Assembly: GCA_903858755.1 (NCBI GenBank)
Contig: CAIOKC010000005.1
Coordinates: forward strand, 1-33,659
DNA length: 33,659 nt
From: an uncultured bacterium
GTDB taxonomy: Bacteria > Patescibacteriota > Minisyncoccia > Phycocordibacterales > UBA2100
Direction of reading: 5' to 3'
Numbering within the stretch: position 1 is the stretch's first letter; every line of letters begins with the position of its first letter. Below are positions 1 through 6,522 of this stretch, piece after piece. Made by a program: the position numbers and the translations under genes. Under the pieces are notes generated by a model. It did no database searches. It had not been told where the DNA came from and saw nothing but the letters and a program-made list of their open reading frames with translations.

Positions 1-189
1 GAGCATCCCGACGATGCCCCACACCATGTGCTGCTTCCCTTCCGTGTTGTCGCCGCCCTGATTGATGGCATAGAGAAATTCCACGAGCCCGTAGATGAAG
101 AGGAAGAAGCCTGCGGAGAATACGATAAGGATCGCCGGGTCGATGATCAGCGTGACGAACGTATCCATTATGTTGCCCGCTGCCTGCAT
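1..189 (-). CDS. T4SS pilin-like small membrane protein (3' end off window)
   Basis: This leftward open frame starts at ATG 189 (an internal ATG at 168 is the alternative) and runs off the left edge, so only 63 residues are visible. The visible part has a hydrophobic segment of about 20 residues, then a polar stretch with GGDN and EGKQH, then a second hydrophobic segment beginning MVWGIVG. That layout (two helices around a short charged loop) and the position next to other such genes match the small VirB2/TrbC-like pilins common in CPR genomes. It would be an inner-membrane or pilus subunit. The family call rests on architecture and context, not a database match. Confidence 0.6.
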   Translation of the reverse strand, partial: MQAAGNIMDTFVTLIIDPAILIVFSAGFFLFIYGLVEFLYAINQGGDNTEGKQHMVWGIVGML

Positions 190-227
190 GCTCTCAGTGT
201 ACCGCACTCAGGCGGCGAATCGAGCGG

Positions 228-587
228 CTAGAAATTGCCGCTCGTGTTGATCTGAATTCCCTTTGGGATAATGGGGTCGGTCGATGTAACCTTGAAGGTG
301 CTCTGAAGGAGGCGGATGATGCCCCAGATCGAGACCATCACGAAAATGGCGATGATGCCGTAAAGCATGATCTGCAGACCAGCCGCTTTCTGCTCACCGA
401 CATTTGCGAGGTATTGGATGAGCCCCCAGAAAAAGATGACGATGGCGAGGGTAATAAAGAGACCGATGAGCGCGTTCAAGAAGGTATTGGCAAGAGCGAG
501 CGTGTCGAGGAGCGTCGCTGCTGAGGCGAGCGCGGGGAGGAGGCTTACGCCCGCTGCCACCACTGAAGATCCGATAACGTTCCGCAT
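228..587 (-). CDS. T4SS pilin-like (VirB2/TrbC-type) membrane protein
   Basis: 119 residues. The N-terminus reads as a cleavable signal peptide (hydrophobic stretch ending PALASA, about residue 23). Two hydrophobic helices follow, around residues 35-60 and 73-95, separated by a polar loop with NVGEQKAAG. This is the plan of CPR type IV secretion pilins, about 120 residues with two membrane helices. The loop and the second helix (IFVMVSIWGII) closely resemble the gene at 2940-3317 (IFLMVSIWGIL), so the two are paralogs. It is followed 38 nt later by another pilin-like gene and would be transcribed leftward. I see no clear -10 box or Shine-Dalgarno before the ATG. Confidence 0.75.
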   Translation of the reverse strand: MRNVIGSSVVAAGVSLLPALASAATLLDTLALANTFLNALIGLFITLAIVIFFWGLIQYLANVGEQKAAGLQIMLYGIIAIFVMVSIWGIIRLLQSTFKVTSTDPIIPKGIQINTSGNF

Positions 588-694
588 AAATGAGGGATGT
601 TCTTGTTATTCGTAAGTACCGTAATGGTAAGCCCCGAGGATAAAAACACAATGGCGGGGGCGACTAGCCTTGTGGATAATAAAGTGCTTATCCC

Positions 695-722
695 TTGACG
701 TGGTAATACTAGGGTATATAAT
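695..722 (+). promoter_or_regulatory. Sigma70-type promoter of the IS1595 transposase
   Basis: TTGACG (695-700), a 16-nt spacer and a perfect TATAAT (717-722) lie just upstream of the transposase ATG at 731. Only 8 nt separate the -10 box from the ATG, so the transcript should be leaderless or nearly so. The -10 box is framed by a perfect inverted repeat, ATACTAG (706-712) and CTAGTAT (724-730), which could be an operator or transposase-binding site. Confidence 0.75.
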
Positions 723-730
723 TCTAGTAT
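706..730. repeat. ATACTAG/CTAGTAT inverted repeat over the transposase promoter
   Basis: ATACTAG (706-712) and CTAGTAT (724-730) are perfect reverse complements, 11 nt apart, enclosing the -10 box. A third copy, CTAGTAT, lies downstream of the gene at 1683-1689. Read outside-in, both ends show TAAAG, CTTAT and ATACTAG in that order (left 680-712; right 1720-1683 on the reverse strand) with slightly different spacing. These may be imperfect terminal repeats of the element, about 680-1720. I found no target-site duplication. Confidence 0.4.
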
Positions 731-1591
731 ATGAAAAGCACAAAGTACGGTCTTACCAGCCTCCGCAAACAGTTCCCCACCGACCGGGCTTGCATCGAGT
801 TCATGTTCGACGCCATGCACGGTCGTAAATGCTCGTGTGGCGGCTCCTACTCACTGATGAAGAACGGGGAGCGTAAACAGCGCACCTTTCAGTGCTCTAT
901 GTGTCGCAACAAGATATCACCGACTGCCGGTACCATTTTTCACAAAAGCGATACCCCGTTAGTCCTTTGGTTCCATGCGCTGATGGTATTCTCGAACGCA
1001 AAGTCAGGCATGTCCGCTTCCGCACTCGCTCGCGACCTCGAAGTAACCTACAAGACGGCGTGGCGTATGCTCACGCTCATACGCAAAGGCTTGAAACAGA
1101 GCGAGGATGTACTACACGGCGATGTCGAGTTGGACAGTGGATACATAGGCGGCACGGCGAAGCAAAAGGAATGGAAGCGCAACAAATCCACTGTGTTTGC
1201 TGCCGTGCAGCGAGGCGGTGAGATGCGTGCCGAGGTAGTGCGAGACGGAGGCGCGAAGGCGCATAAAAACTTCCTTTGGAAAAACGTCTCGACGATAGAC
1301 ACACGCCTCATCACTGACAAAACGAACAAGCTAGACAATGTGGCCATCGGATACGACCGCCACAGTGTAGACCACAGCCGCGGCGAATACGTGCGTGGGG
1401 ACATTCACGTAAACAACGTGGAGACGTTCTGGAGCCACGTAAAGCGCTCGATAAAGGGCACGCACAAGGCTGTCAGTCCTAAGCACCTAGATGGGTATAT
1501 CAACGCTTTCGTCTGGCATTACAACAATCGGCACAGCGACAGTGAGCGCTTTGCTTCTTTGCTAGGTGTTTTAATGCAGCCCGCAAACTAG
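731..1591 (+). CDS. IS1595-family (ISXO2-like) DDE transposase
   Basis: 286 residues, full length for the family. An N-terminal zinc ribbon is visible (C34, C36, C55, C58), followed by a helix-turn-helix-like segment around residues 93-117 (SASALARDLEVTYKTAWRML). The catalytic core follows: D135 in VELD-SGYIGG, D196 in RLITD, and N228 with E231 in the HVNNVE-TFWSHVKR signature. It cuts and joins transposon ends. The start is supported by a strong promoter 8 nt upstream and the lack of any Shine-Dalgarno, so translation is probably leaderless. The gene looks intact. It lies inside a cluster of oppositely oriented pilin genes, which suggests insertion. Confidence 0.92.
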   Translation: MKSTKYGLTSLRKQFPTDRACIEFMFDAMHGRKCSCGGSYSLMKNGERKQRTFQCSMCRNKISPTAGTIFHKSDTPLVLWFHALMVFSNAKSGMSASALARDLEVTYKTAWRMLTLIRKGLKQSEDVLHGDVELDSGYIGGTAKQKEWKRNKSTVFAAVQRGGEMRAEVVRDGGAKAHKNFLWKNVSTIDTRLITDKTNKLDNVAIGYDRHSVDHSRGEYVRGDIHVNNVETFWSHVKRSIKGTHKAVSPKHLDGYINAFVWHYNNRHSDSERFASLLGVLMQPAN

Positions 1592-1629
1592 CTAATTTCT
1601 TGCTGTTTTTCATACGCACTTCAGCCGCT

Positions 1630-1640
1630 TGCGTCAAGAT
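1630..1640 (+). repeat. Half-site matching the RAYT B palindrome arm
   Basis: TGCGTCAAGAT here is identical to 11 nt of the left arm of the 41-bp palindrome upstream of RAYT B (12456-12466). No second arm follows. It may be a decayed copy or chance. Confidence 0.3.
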
Positions 1641-1726
1641 GATGCAGAGTATTATACTTCAGGAAACAGGAAAACCCCCTATCTAGTATAGAGGTTCCCT
1701 GGTTAAGCTAATAAGCTTTAAGCGTC

Positions 1727-1758
1727 AGTCCGTTTTCCTGTGAGGGGAGCGGACTTTT
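1727..1758 (+). terminator. Hairpin terminator downstream of the IS1595 transposase
   Basis: AGTCCG-TTTTCCT (1727-1739) pairs with AGGGGAG-CGGACT (1743-1755) around a GTG loop. That gives 13 pairs, three of them G-U, followed by TTTT (1755-1758). The wobble pairs work only in the + strand RNA, so it should terminate rightward transcription. Confidence 0.6.
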
Positions 1759-1761
1759 CGC

Positions 1762-1884
1762 TTATTTCTTCCGTTTGGGGCGGTTGTCGATGATCTCGAC
1801 GACGTGGGTGTCCTTTTCGCGGCGAGCTTCCTCTACCGTGGTGAACTCCCCAGTGCGAGCATCGCGCCCAATTTTGTGAGCCAC
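1762..1884 (-). CDS. Small conserved-looking protein with a GRDARTGEF motif
   Basis: A 40-codon leftward frame from GTG 1884 to TAA 1762, carrying GRDARTGEFTTVEEAR, then THVVEII and a basic tail PKRKK. Short GRDAxTGxF...VEEA...THVVE proteins are, from recall, a recurrent unnamed family in bacteria and on mobile DNA; I know no function. The frame stays open back to a stop at 1941-1939, so TTG 1938 is another possible start. No Shine-Dalgarno or promoter is evident, and it abuts the IS1595 element, so it could be a 5'-truncated remnant. Confidence 0.45.
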   Translation of the reverse strand: MAHKIGRDARTGEFTTVEEARREKDTHVVEIIDNRPKRKK

Positions 1885-2331
1885 TGTGTTGTTGTCGCTA
1901 TGGTCTTGCGGATAAACGCACGCTCGGCCAGCGGACAACTAGAATACGCTCAGAGGCGATTGCTCGCCTCTGAAAATATCCGACTGAGACACTTTCAGAG
2001 ACAAGCAAAAATCACCGGAACTCAGGCAGGGACTCGACCAAGGTAAGCTCGTTTTTACGGAGCGAATCCTCGGACTAAGTTTCGACTCTCAGTCTGAGGT
2101 TTGACTTTCGTCATTCCCAAGACCGAGTACCCACCTAAACTACGGTGATTGCTGGGCGCTAGCGCCCCTGCCGCTCCACTACACGGTGTCATCGGTCGAA
2201 ACGAATGACACGAGCATCTAACAAAATCAAAGAACGTACTGACATTCTCGCAACTGCCCGAAAAAACACAATAGCCCAGACCTGTTGATAAGATAGTGCG
2301 AAACACCTCACCATTTCGTGTCAAGTCGCAA
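1885..2331. other. 447-nt stretch without a convincing gene, rich in hairpins
   Basis: No reading frame here looks like a protein by composition or motif. Four inverted repeats are visible. CAGAGGCGA/TCGCCTCTG (1951-1972) has a 4-nt loop. CCTCGGACT/AGTCTGAGG (2068-2099) has one G-U pair. GGGCGCTAGCGCCC (2154-2167) is a perfect palindrome. GTGTCATCG/CGAATGACAC (2186-2211) has one bulged base. The stretch could be a structured RNA, decayed mobile DNA or a REP-like cluster. I could not fold it into a tRNA or tmRNA. Confidence 0.5.
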
Positions 2332-2487
2332 CTACTTTTGCGCTGAAAGATAATCGCCAAGAGAAACAACAAAGCCTACAAGCCCGACTATTATCAAAAT
2401 CCCAGGGCTTTCACCTGAATACAGTAAGAATCCGCTATAAACGGATAGTATCCCAAAAATAACCATTCCGAGATAAGACCTTTTCAT
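2332..2487 (-). CDS. Small two-helix membrane protein, unknown function
   Basis: 51 residues from ATG 2487. An in-frame start at 2523 would add 12 residues but is less likely, because TACAAT (2498-2493) sits 5 nt before the chosen ATG, as at other genes in the window. After MKRS come two hydrophobic stretches, about residues 5-20 (GMVIFGILSVYSGFLLY) and 26-43 (ILIIVGLVGFVVSLG), joined by SGESPG, then a short polar tail. It is probably an inner-membrane protein. I recognise no family. It lies between the insertion region and the pilin operon. Confidence 0.5.
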   Translation of the reverse strand: MKRSYLGMVIFGILSVYSGFLLYSGESPGILIIVGLVGFVVSLGDYLSAQK

Positions 2488-2562
2488 CGCTACATTGTAC
2501 ACCGGATCGCTGTTAAGTACCACGTGATGGAATAGGTGTTGATAATAATCCCCCCAGTCCCC

Positions 2563-2934
2563 CTAGTGATCCTCTTCCTTGCCGCCGGAATTCCGGATAA
2601 GGAAGATGAGCGCCCATAGGGCAAGCGCGACGCCCGCTCCAGCGGCTATGTACGTCGCGACCGCGGGGTGCGCTTGCAGGAATTGGACGATGGCAAGGAC
2701 GACGACGAGGGTGAAGAGGATGGCAGGGGTCCACGACATCACGTGTATCGCCTCATCGCGCGGACCCGGCCATACGCCAAGGCGGGTCACCCACATCACG
2801 AATCCCGTGCCGTATGCGAGGATCGCAGCGACGAGCATAAGTCCGACGAATATATTGAAAAGCCCCACGATCTGCGTGATGAAGACCGAGCCGCTGCTCG
2901 CTGCTCCCACTCCGGCGACAAGTGCGTCAGGCAT
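2563..2934 (-). CDS. Hypothetical three-helix membrane protein of the pilin cluster
   Basis: 123 residues with hydrophobic segments around residues 17-45, 67-87 and 92-112, and a charged C-terminus (GGKEEDH). A polar loop at about residues 53-65 (GVWPGPRDEAIHV) separates the first two helices. It starts 5 nt downstream of the stop of the pilin-like gene at 2940, with no room for its own promoter, so it belongs to the leftward operon with the pilins and the solute-binding protein. I recognise no named family. Genes of this kind recur beside CPR T4SS pilins from recall, so a role in the same secretion or pilus apparatus is an inference. Confidence 0.65.
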   Translation of the reverse strand: MPDALVAGVGAASSGSVFITQIVGLFNIFVGLMLVAAILAYGTGFVMWVTRLGVWPGPRDEAIHVMSWTPAILFTLVVVLAIVQFLQAHPAVATYIAAGAGVALALWALIFLIRNSGGKEEDH

Positions 2935-2939
2935 ACAGG

Positions 2940-3317
2940 CTACTCATTGAACTGCGGCGGGAGAAATGGCTCTTGCTGCACCGGCGCTCCGCCGCCCCCT
3001 CCACTATACAGATTGGAACCGAAAAGGGTATTTTGCAAAAGCTTCAAGATGCCCCAGATCGAGACCATGAGGAATATTACGAGGAGTCCCCAGAAGAAGT
3101 ACTGGCGAAGCTTCTCCCCGCCCTCTTCGCTGAATTTCAGGATGTTGGTCGAAATACCATAAAAATAGACGACGATGCCCAGCACGATAAGGACGATGGT
3201 CGCGTTGTTGAGGATGAGCACGATGAGATCAGCAAGCTCGCTGAAATCGCGCGGCGCGGCGAGTGCCATCGCCGGAGCGAGCGCGGCGAAGAGCGGCAAG
3301 AAACGAGCGTAGCGCAT
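2940..3317 (-). CDS. T4SS pilin-like (VirB2/TrbC-type) protein
   Basis: 125 residues with a clear signal peptide (MRYARFLPLFAALAPAMALA, cleavage about residue 20), then two membrane helices around 33-53 and 71-92. The loop between them carries KFSEEGGEKLRQ. The C-terminus is unusual: a Gly run (SGGGGG) and then a Pro/Gln-rich tail (APVQQEPFLPPQFNE). The second helix IFLMVSIWGILKLLQNT is nearly the same as in the gene at 228-587, marking a duplication. It begins 1 nt after the stop of the gene at 3319-3666, so translation is probably coupled. Likely a pilus subunit or its paralog. Confidence 0.75.
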   Translation of the reverse strand: MRYARFLPLFAALAPAMALAAPRDFSELADLIVLILNNATIVLIVLGIVVYFYGISTNILKFSEEGGEKLRQYFFWGLLVIFLMVSIWGILKLLQNTLFGSNLYSGGGGGAPVQQEPFLPPQFNE

Positions 3318-3318
3318 A

Positions 3319-3666
3319 CTAGCTGATGAGCTGAGAGACCGTGCCGCCGATAAGCGTCGCGATGACCCACGCGCCGAGGATGAGGAGCGCGCCGATGATG
3401 ACGTAGACGAAATTCTTCTTCGCTTCGCTCAGCTTCCCCTCGTTGCCTCGCGCGAAGACAAACATAAAACCCGCGATTACGATAAAAAGCGTAATGATAG
3501 GGAGCGCGACAATGACGAGGACCTTGAGCGCTCCTGCGATGAAATCCGTCACCGACTGCGAGGTCAGCGGATTCTGCAATCCTTGCGCATGCGTCGGGCT
3601 CGCGCTCGCCCAAAGCGCGATCGCTGGGGTCATTGCCGTGAATGCTGTGCGCAGACGCCTGATCAT
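3319..3666 (-). CDS. T4SS pilin-like (VirB2/TrbC-type) protein
   Basis: 115 residues. Signal peptide with cleavage near THAQ (about residue 28), then a short amphipathic region (LTSQSVTDFIAGALKV), a hydrophobic helix (about 48-72), a basic loop RGNEGKLSEAKKNF typical of VirB2/TrbC-type pilins, and a second helix (about 86-107). The ATG overlaps the last codons of the solute-binding protein gene by 4 nt, which implies translational coupling. Of the pilin-like genes here, this is closest to the general CPR pattern ARGNEGKLSEAKK...IIGALLILGAWVI. It would be assembled in the inner membrane. Confidence 0.8.
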   Translation of the reverse strand: MIRRLRTAFTAMTPAIALWASASPTHAQGLQNPLTSQSVTDFIAGALKVLVIVALPIITLFIVIAGFMFVFARGNEGKLSEAKKNFVYVIIGALLILGAWVIATLIGGTVSQLIS

Positions 3667-5003
3667 AGACCGAGTGTATTGCCGAGCTGCTGATCGGCGC
3701 GCTGCACGGCTTGAGCCACCAACTGCGCGCCGCTCGCCACGCTTTCAATCATACCGCGGAAGATTTCCGCTGTCGCCTCGGGATCCGGATCGATCCAGGA
3801 GCGCGCTGCGATCGCCGATGATGTGACGACCTCATCGCGCCCCATTGCGACCCCCAAGCCCGTGAAGGCGATACTGCCGGGATTCGGGAGCGCGCCTTGC
3901 GATACGTCGAGACGAGCCGACGGAAGACCGAGCGCGGTAGAGAGATCTCTGGATATACCGGTCGCGCCGAGGAGGAAAGCCACCTGCAATGCGGCGCTCG
4001 GATTTTTCCCCGCTTTTGAAGCCGCGAGCGCGTAGACGCGAGCGGTCGTCATGGAATTCGGCTTCGAGCGTATCTGGGGAAGCGGCGCCATGGCGAAATT
4101 CAGATTTGGGTTCGACCGCTCGATGAGCGACTCTTCGCTCGCATACCCCACATAGAGCGCCACGTCCCCCGCAGCAAATGCTTTTTGCGATTTCGGAAGC
4201 GAGCGGTTCCACGAGTAGTCGTCTTTCGAGGGGTCGGCAAACTCCGTGTAAAAGCGGAGTGCGGATTCGGTCGGCTGCGTCACGCCCGCCACTTTCGATA
4301 CTAATGCGGGTATCAGGCGCCCCGCGCCGTCGTGTGCAGTGATCGATCCCCCCGCCTGGAGGATAAGGATCGCGAGGATGTCCTTGGCATTGTCGACATT
4401 TTGGTATTCACCGAACGCGACGGCGCTCTTCACGATTCCTCCCGTATCACTTTTCTTGCTCACCTTCTGCGCAATGCCCATGAGCTGATCCCAGTATTGC
4501 GGAGGCTGCGAGAATCCGGCAGAAGCAAGCATGTCTTTGTTCCAGTAGAGCACGAGCGGGTCGGCGACGATCGGAATGCCAAGGATCCCTCCCTGTCCGA
4601 CGAAAGGAGAAGACGCGCCGATAAACGTGTTTTCAAACTGCGATTGCGAAAGTGCAGAGAATTGGATGATCGCCGCCTTGCCTGCATTTTTCGCGGCATA
4701 CTCCTGTCGTATCAAGAAAAGGTCTGGACCAGTGCCGCTTGCGAGCGCATTCGTGAGAAGCTGCTCGTACGTCGCGGAGTCCTTCTGTTCGTACGACACC
4801 TGCGAGAGCGAGGCGTCTTTTTCCGCCGCCTGCCGGATGACGGCGGTAATCGCCGTCTGGTCGAGCGTGCCCCATATCTTCACGGGACCGATAGTACTGG
4901 AAGCGCCACCGCCGACTGCGAGCGCAAAGACAAGTATGCCTACGATCGCAAAAGCGCCGAAGACGACGAGCAAGATTATCTGAAACATCGAGAGTTTCCT
5001 CAT
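3663..5003 (-). CDS. ABC-type extracellular solute-binding protein (family 1-like)
   Basis: 446 residues. An N-terminal uncleaved-looking membrane anchor (residues about 7-31) is followed by a periplasmic-binding-protein fold: KIWGTLDQ strand, YEQLLTNALASGTGPDLFLI, IPIVADPLVLYWNKDMLASAGF-QPPQYWDQL and AFAAGDVALYVGYASE. These are signatures of sugar-type binding proteins (SBP family 1). No permease or ATPase for import is adjacent; it heads an operon of T4SS pilins instead. In CPR genomes this pairing recurs (from recall), so it may serve pilus or attachment functions rather than import. TATAAT (5017-5012) lies 8 nt before ATG 5003 with no Shine-Dalgarno, so a leaderless start is likely. Confidence 0.85.
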   Translation of the reverse strand: MRKLSMFQIILLVVFGAFAIVGILVFALAVGGGASSTIGPVKIWGTLDQTAITAVIRQAAEKDASLSQVSYEQKDSATYEQLLTNALASGTGPDLFLIRQEYAAKNAGKAAIIQFSALSQSQFENTFIGASSPFVGQGGILGIPIVADPLVLYWNKDMLASAGFSQPPQYWDQLMGIAQKVSKKSDTGGIVKSAVAFGEYQNVDNAKDILAILILQAGGSITAHDGAGRLIPALVSKVAGVTQPTESALRFYTEFADPSKDDYSWNRSLPKSQKAFAAGDVALYVGYASEESLIERSNPNLNFAMAPLPQIRSKPNSMTTARVYALAASKAGKNPSAALQVAFLLGATGISRDLSTALGLPSARLDVSQGALPNPGSIAFTGLGVAMGRDEVVTSSAIAARSWIDPDPEATAEIFRGMIESVASGAQLVAQAVQRADQQLGNTLGL

Positions 5004-5061
5004 TGACCCTGATTATAGCCCCTGGATTCCTTTTCTTTTTCCACATACCCCACACCCGGTG

Positions 5062-5088
5062 ATATATCGACGTCCGACGTCGATATAT
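5062..5088. repeat. REP A copy 1: palindrome just upstream of RAYT A
   Basis: ATATATCGACGTC (5062-5074), central C, GACGTCGATATAT (5076-5088): perfect 13-bp arms around one base. It ends 9 nt before the RAYT A start codon. In RNA it would form a hairpin next to the start site. Confidence 0.9.
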
Positions 5089-5097
5089 GATACGGGC

Positions 5098-5754
5098 ATG
5101 GAGCTCATACACGCATTCAATCGAGGTGCCGACAAGCGCATCATTTTTATGGATGAGCGCGATCGAATCCGCTTTGTGCACGATATGTACGAATTCAACG
5201 ACCTGCGCCCCGCCATCAACACCGCACACGGATTGCATATCGACGTCCGACGTCGATATATGCGGAAAAGAGAACGGATCGTGACGATACATGGCTGGTG
5301 TCTTATGAAAAATCACTACCATTTGCTCCTTTCTGAAGAAGTCGACGGTGGAATTACGACCTTCCTGAGAAAATTGAATGGCGGATATACGAAATACATC
5401 AACGAAAAATACCGGCGGCAGGGAGTCTTGTTCCAAGGCAAGACCAAAAGAAAGCTGATTGATTCTGAATCCTATTTTCTGCACATCCTCCACTACATAC
5501 ACTTGAACCCGCTCGACTACTTGCAAGATGCCAGGCATTGGAGAAAAGGCTCCATCGCAAGGTCGGATCTGGCGCTCGCCTATCTCGACAAATACCGGTG
5601 GAGCAGCTACAGAGATTACTGTGGGACCAAGAATTTCCCGTCTCTTATCGAAACAGATCTTTTCTCTGACGTATATGGAGACTACCGAAAGAAAATCCGG
5701 AGGTATGTACAGGAGATCGACCAAGTCGCAATAACAGAAATATCTCTCGAGTAA
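5098..5754 (+). CDS. REP-associated tyrosine transposase (Y1/HUH family), RAYT A
   Basis: 218 residues from ATG 5098. The longer GTG-initiated frame from 5059 is rejected because it would translate the upstream palindrome. The RAYT pattern is clear: HAFNRGADKRIIFMDERD at the N-terminus, the HUH motif H73-Y74-H75 in CLMKNHYHLLL, a helix with candidate catalytic tyrosines Y97 and Y100 (GGYTKYINEKY), then LFQGKTKRKLI and the LHYIHLNPLDY motif. Such enzymes nick single-stranded DNA at REP palindromes through a phosphotyrosine link. Four copies of one palindrome surround it, one of them in frame within the gene at codons 47-54 (HIDVRRRY). The gene seems intact and lies alone between divergent neighbours. 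Confidence 0.9.
   Translation: MELIHAFNRGADKRIIFMDERDRIRFVHDMYEFNDLRPAINTAHGLHIDVRRRYMRKRERIVTIHGWCLMKNHYHLLLSEEVDGGITTFLRKLNGGYTKYINEKYRRQGVLFQGKTKRKLIDSESYFLHILHYIHLNPLDYLQDARHWRKGSIARSDLALAYLDKYRWSSYRDYCGTKNFPSLIETDLFSDVYGDYRKKIRRYVQEIDQVAITEISLE
5237..5259. repeat. REP A copy 2: palindrome inside the RAYT A coding region
   Basis: ATATCGACGTC (5237-5247), C, GACGTCGATAT (5249-5259): perfect 11-bp arms with the same core as copy 1. It is read in frame as part of H-IDVRRRY, between the N-terminal helices and the HUH strand. Confidence 0.9.
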
Positions 5755-5808
5755 TACGGGTACGAACAAGCGCACGTGCCACCACCCATTACCGTGTTTA
5801 TCGGCGGT

Positions 5809-5882
5809 TTATCGACATCCGACGTCGATAATCGTCGAAAAGCAGGAAAAGGAGGTATATCGACGTCGGATGTCGATATACC
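5809..5882. repeat. REP A copies 3 and 4 as an inverted pair (REPIN-like)
   Basis: Copy 3 (5809-5831) has core ATCGACATC-C-GACGTCGAT. Copy 4 (5854-5882) reads GGTATATCGACGTC-G-GATGTCGATATACC, with 14-bp arms including one G-U. Copy 4 on the reverse strand has the same ATCGACATC-C-GACGTCGAT core, so the two copies are inverted relative to each other about 22 nt apart. Two inverted REPs form a REPIN, the usual mobile unit served by RAYTs. Copy 4 directly follows the methyltransferase stop codon (5885-5883) and, read leftward, is a hairpin followed by a CT-rich tract, so it may double as that gene's terminator. Confidence 0.85.
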
Positions 5883-6458
5883 TTACTTCGCGACGAGTCT
5901 GAAAATCAAACCATAGTGATGCTTCCCTGCCTTGAATTCCCGCGAGAGCTCGAAGCCGGTCGAGTGTGCGAGCGCAAGCGCGGCATCCTTATCCACCACC
6001 TCTTTTTTGACGGGTCCCATCCCCCCGAAAGATTCCGACCAGTCGATAATGGCGAGCCGACCCGTGGGCTTCAGCACGCGCCACGCTTCGGCAAGCACCG
6101 CCGCTTTGTTCTCCACCTGGAAAAGCAGATTTGAGATGAGGACGAGATCGAGTTTTTTGTCTGCGATCTTGGAGGCCCGCGGGCGTTCAAGATCGCACCA
6201 GATCACCTCCACGTTGTTGTAGCCGCGCCTATGCGCATCGTTCTTCACCTTGCGCAAAAGATCGCGCTGGACGTCGACGGCATACACATGCCCCGCGCCA
6301 TGCAGGCGCTCCGCCATCCCCAAGACATACGCACCCGAGCCGCTTCCAAAATCCGCGACCGACATGCCATTCTGTATTTCGAGCGCGGCGATGTTGCGCG
6401 GCGGATGCGCGAAGCCATCCGGTATGAACGGAACGATGCGGTGCCCCGTATGCTGCAT
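5883..6458 (-). CDS. Class I SAM-dependent methyltransferase
   Basis: 191 residues. The SAM-binding motif I is plain (VADFGSGSGAYVLGMAERL, about residues 34-52), then the acidic strand AVDVQRDLLRKV (motif II), IWCDLER, LDLVLISNLLFQV (motif IV) and AWRVLKPTGRLAIIDW (post-motif). This is the UbiE/arsenite-methyltransferase type of Rossmann methyltransferase; the substrate cannot be read from sequence. TATACT (6471-6466) ends 7 nt before the ATG and no Shine-Dalgarno is present, so the mRNA is probably leaderless. Its stop codon abuts a REP A palindrome. Confidence 0.85.
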   Translation of the reverse strand: MQHTGHRIVPFIPDGFAHPPRNIAALEIQNGMSVADFGSGSGAYVLGMAERLHGAGHVYAVDVQRDLLRKVKNDAHRRGYNNVEVIWCDLERPRASKIADKKLDLVLISNLLFQVENKAAVLAEAWRVLKPTGRLAIIDWSESFGGMGPVKKEVVDKDAALALAHSTGFELSREFKAGKHHYGLIFRLVAK

Positions 6459-6522
6459 TCACGTAAGTATATAACGACAAATCGCGCGCACATGCGACCG
6501 CAAACGCCTTTTTGTGGGAAAA

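Noticed and set aside
1804-2046. Rightward frame of 80 codons
   Set aside because: It is opposite the GRDARTGEF frame and runs through a hairpin; no motif or start signal.
1890-2331. tmRNA or tRNA in the hairpin-rich stretch
   Set aside because: No T-loop GTTCGA with a matching acceptor stem and no tag ORF could be placed on either strand.
2055-2372. Leftward frame of 105 codons in the gene-poor stretch
   Set aside because: Composition is not protein-like, it covers three hairpins, has no start signal and overlaps the small membrane gene at 2332.
5059-5097. GTG start for RAYT A at 5059
   Set aside because: It would translate the REP A palindrome; the family N-terminus fits ATG 5098.
4633-5775. 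Leftward frame of 380 codons across RAYT A
   Set aside because: It is antisense to RAYT A, whose HUH motif and family pattern are clear, and continues out of frame over the solute-binding gene.
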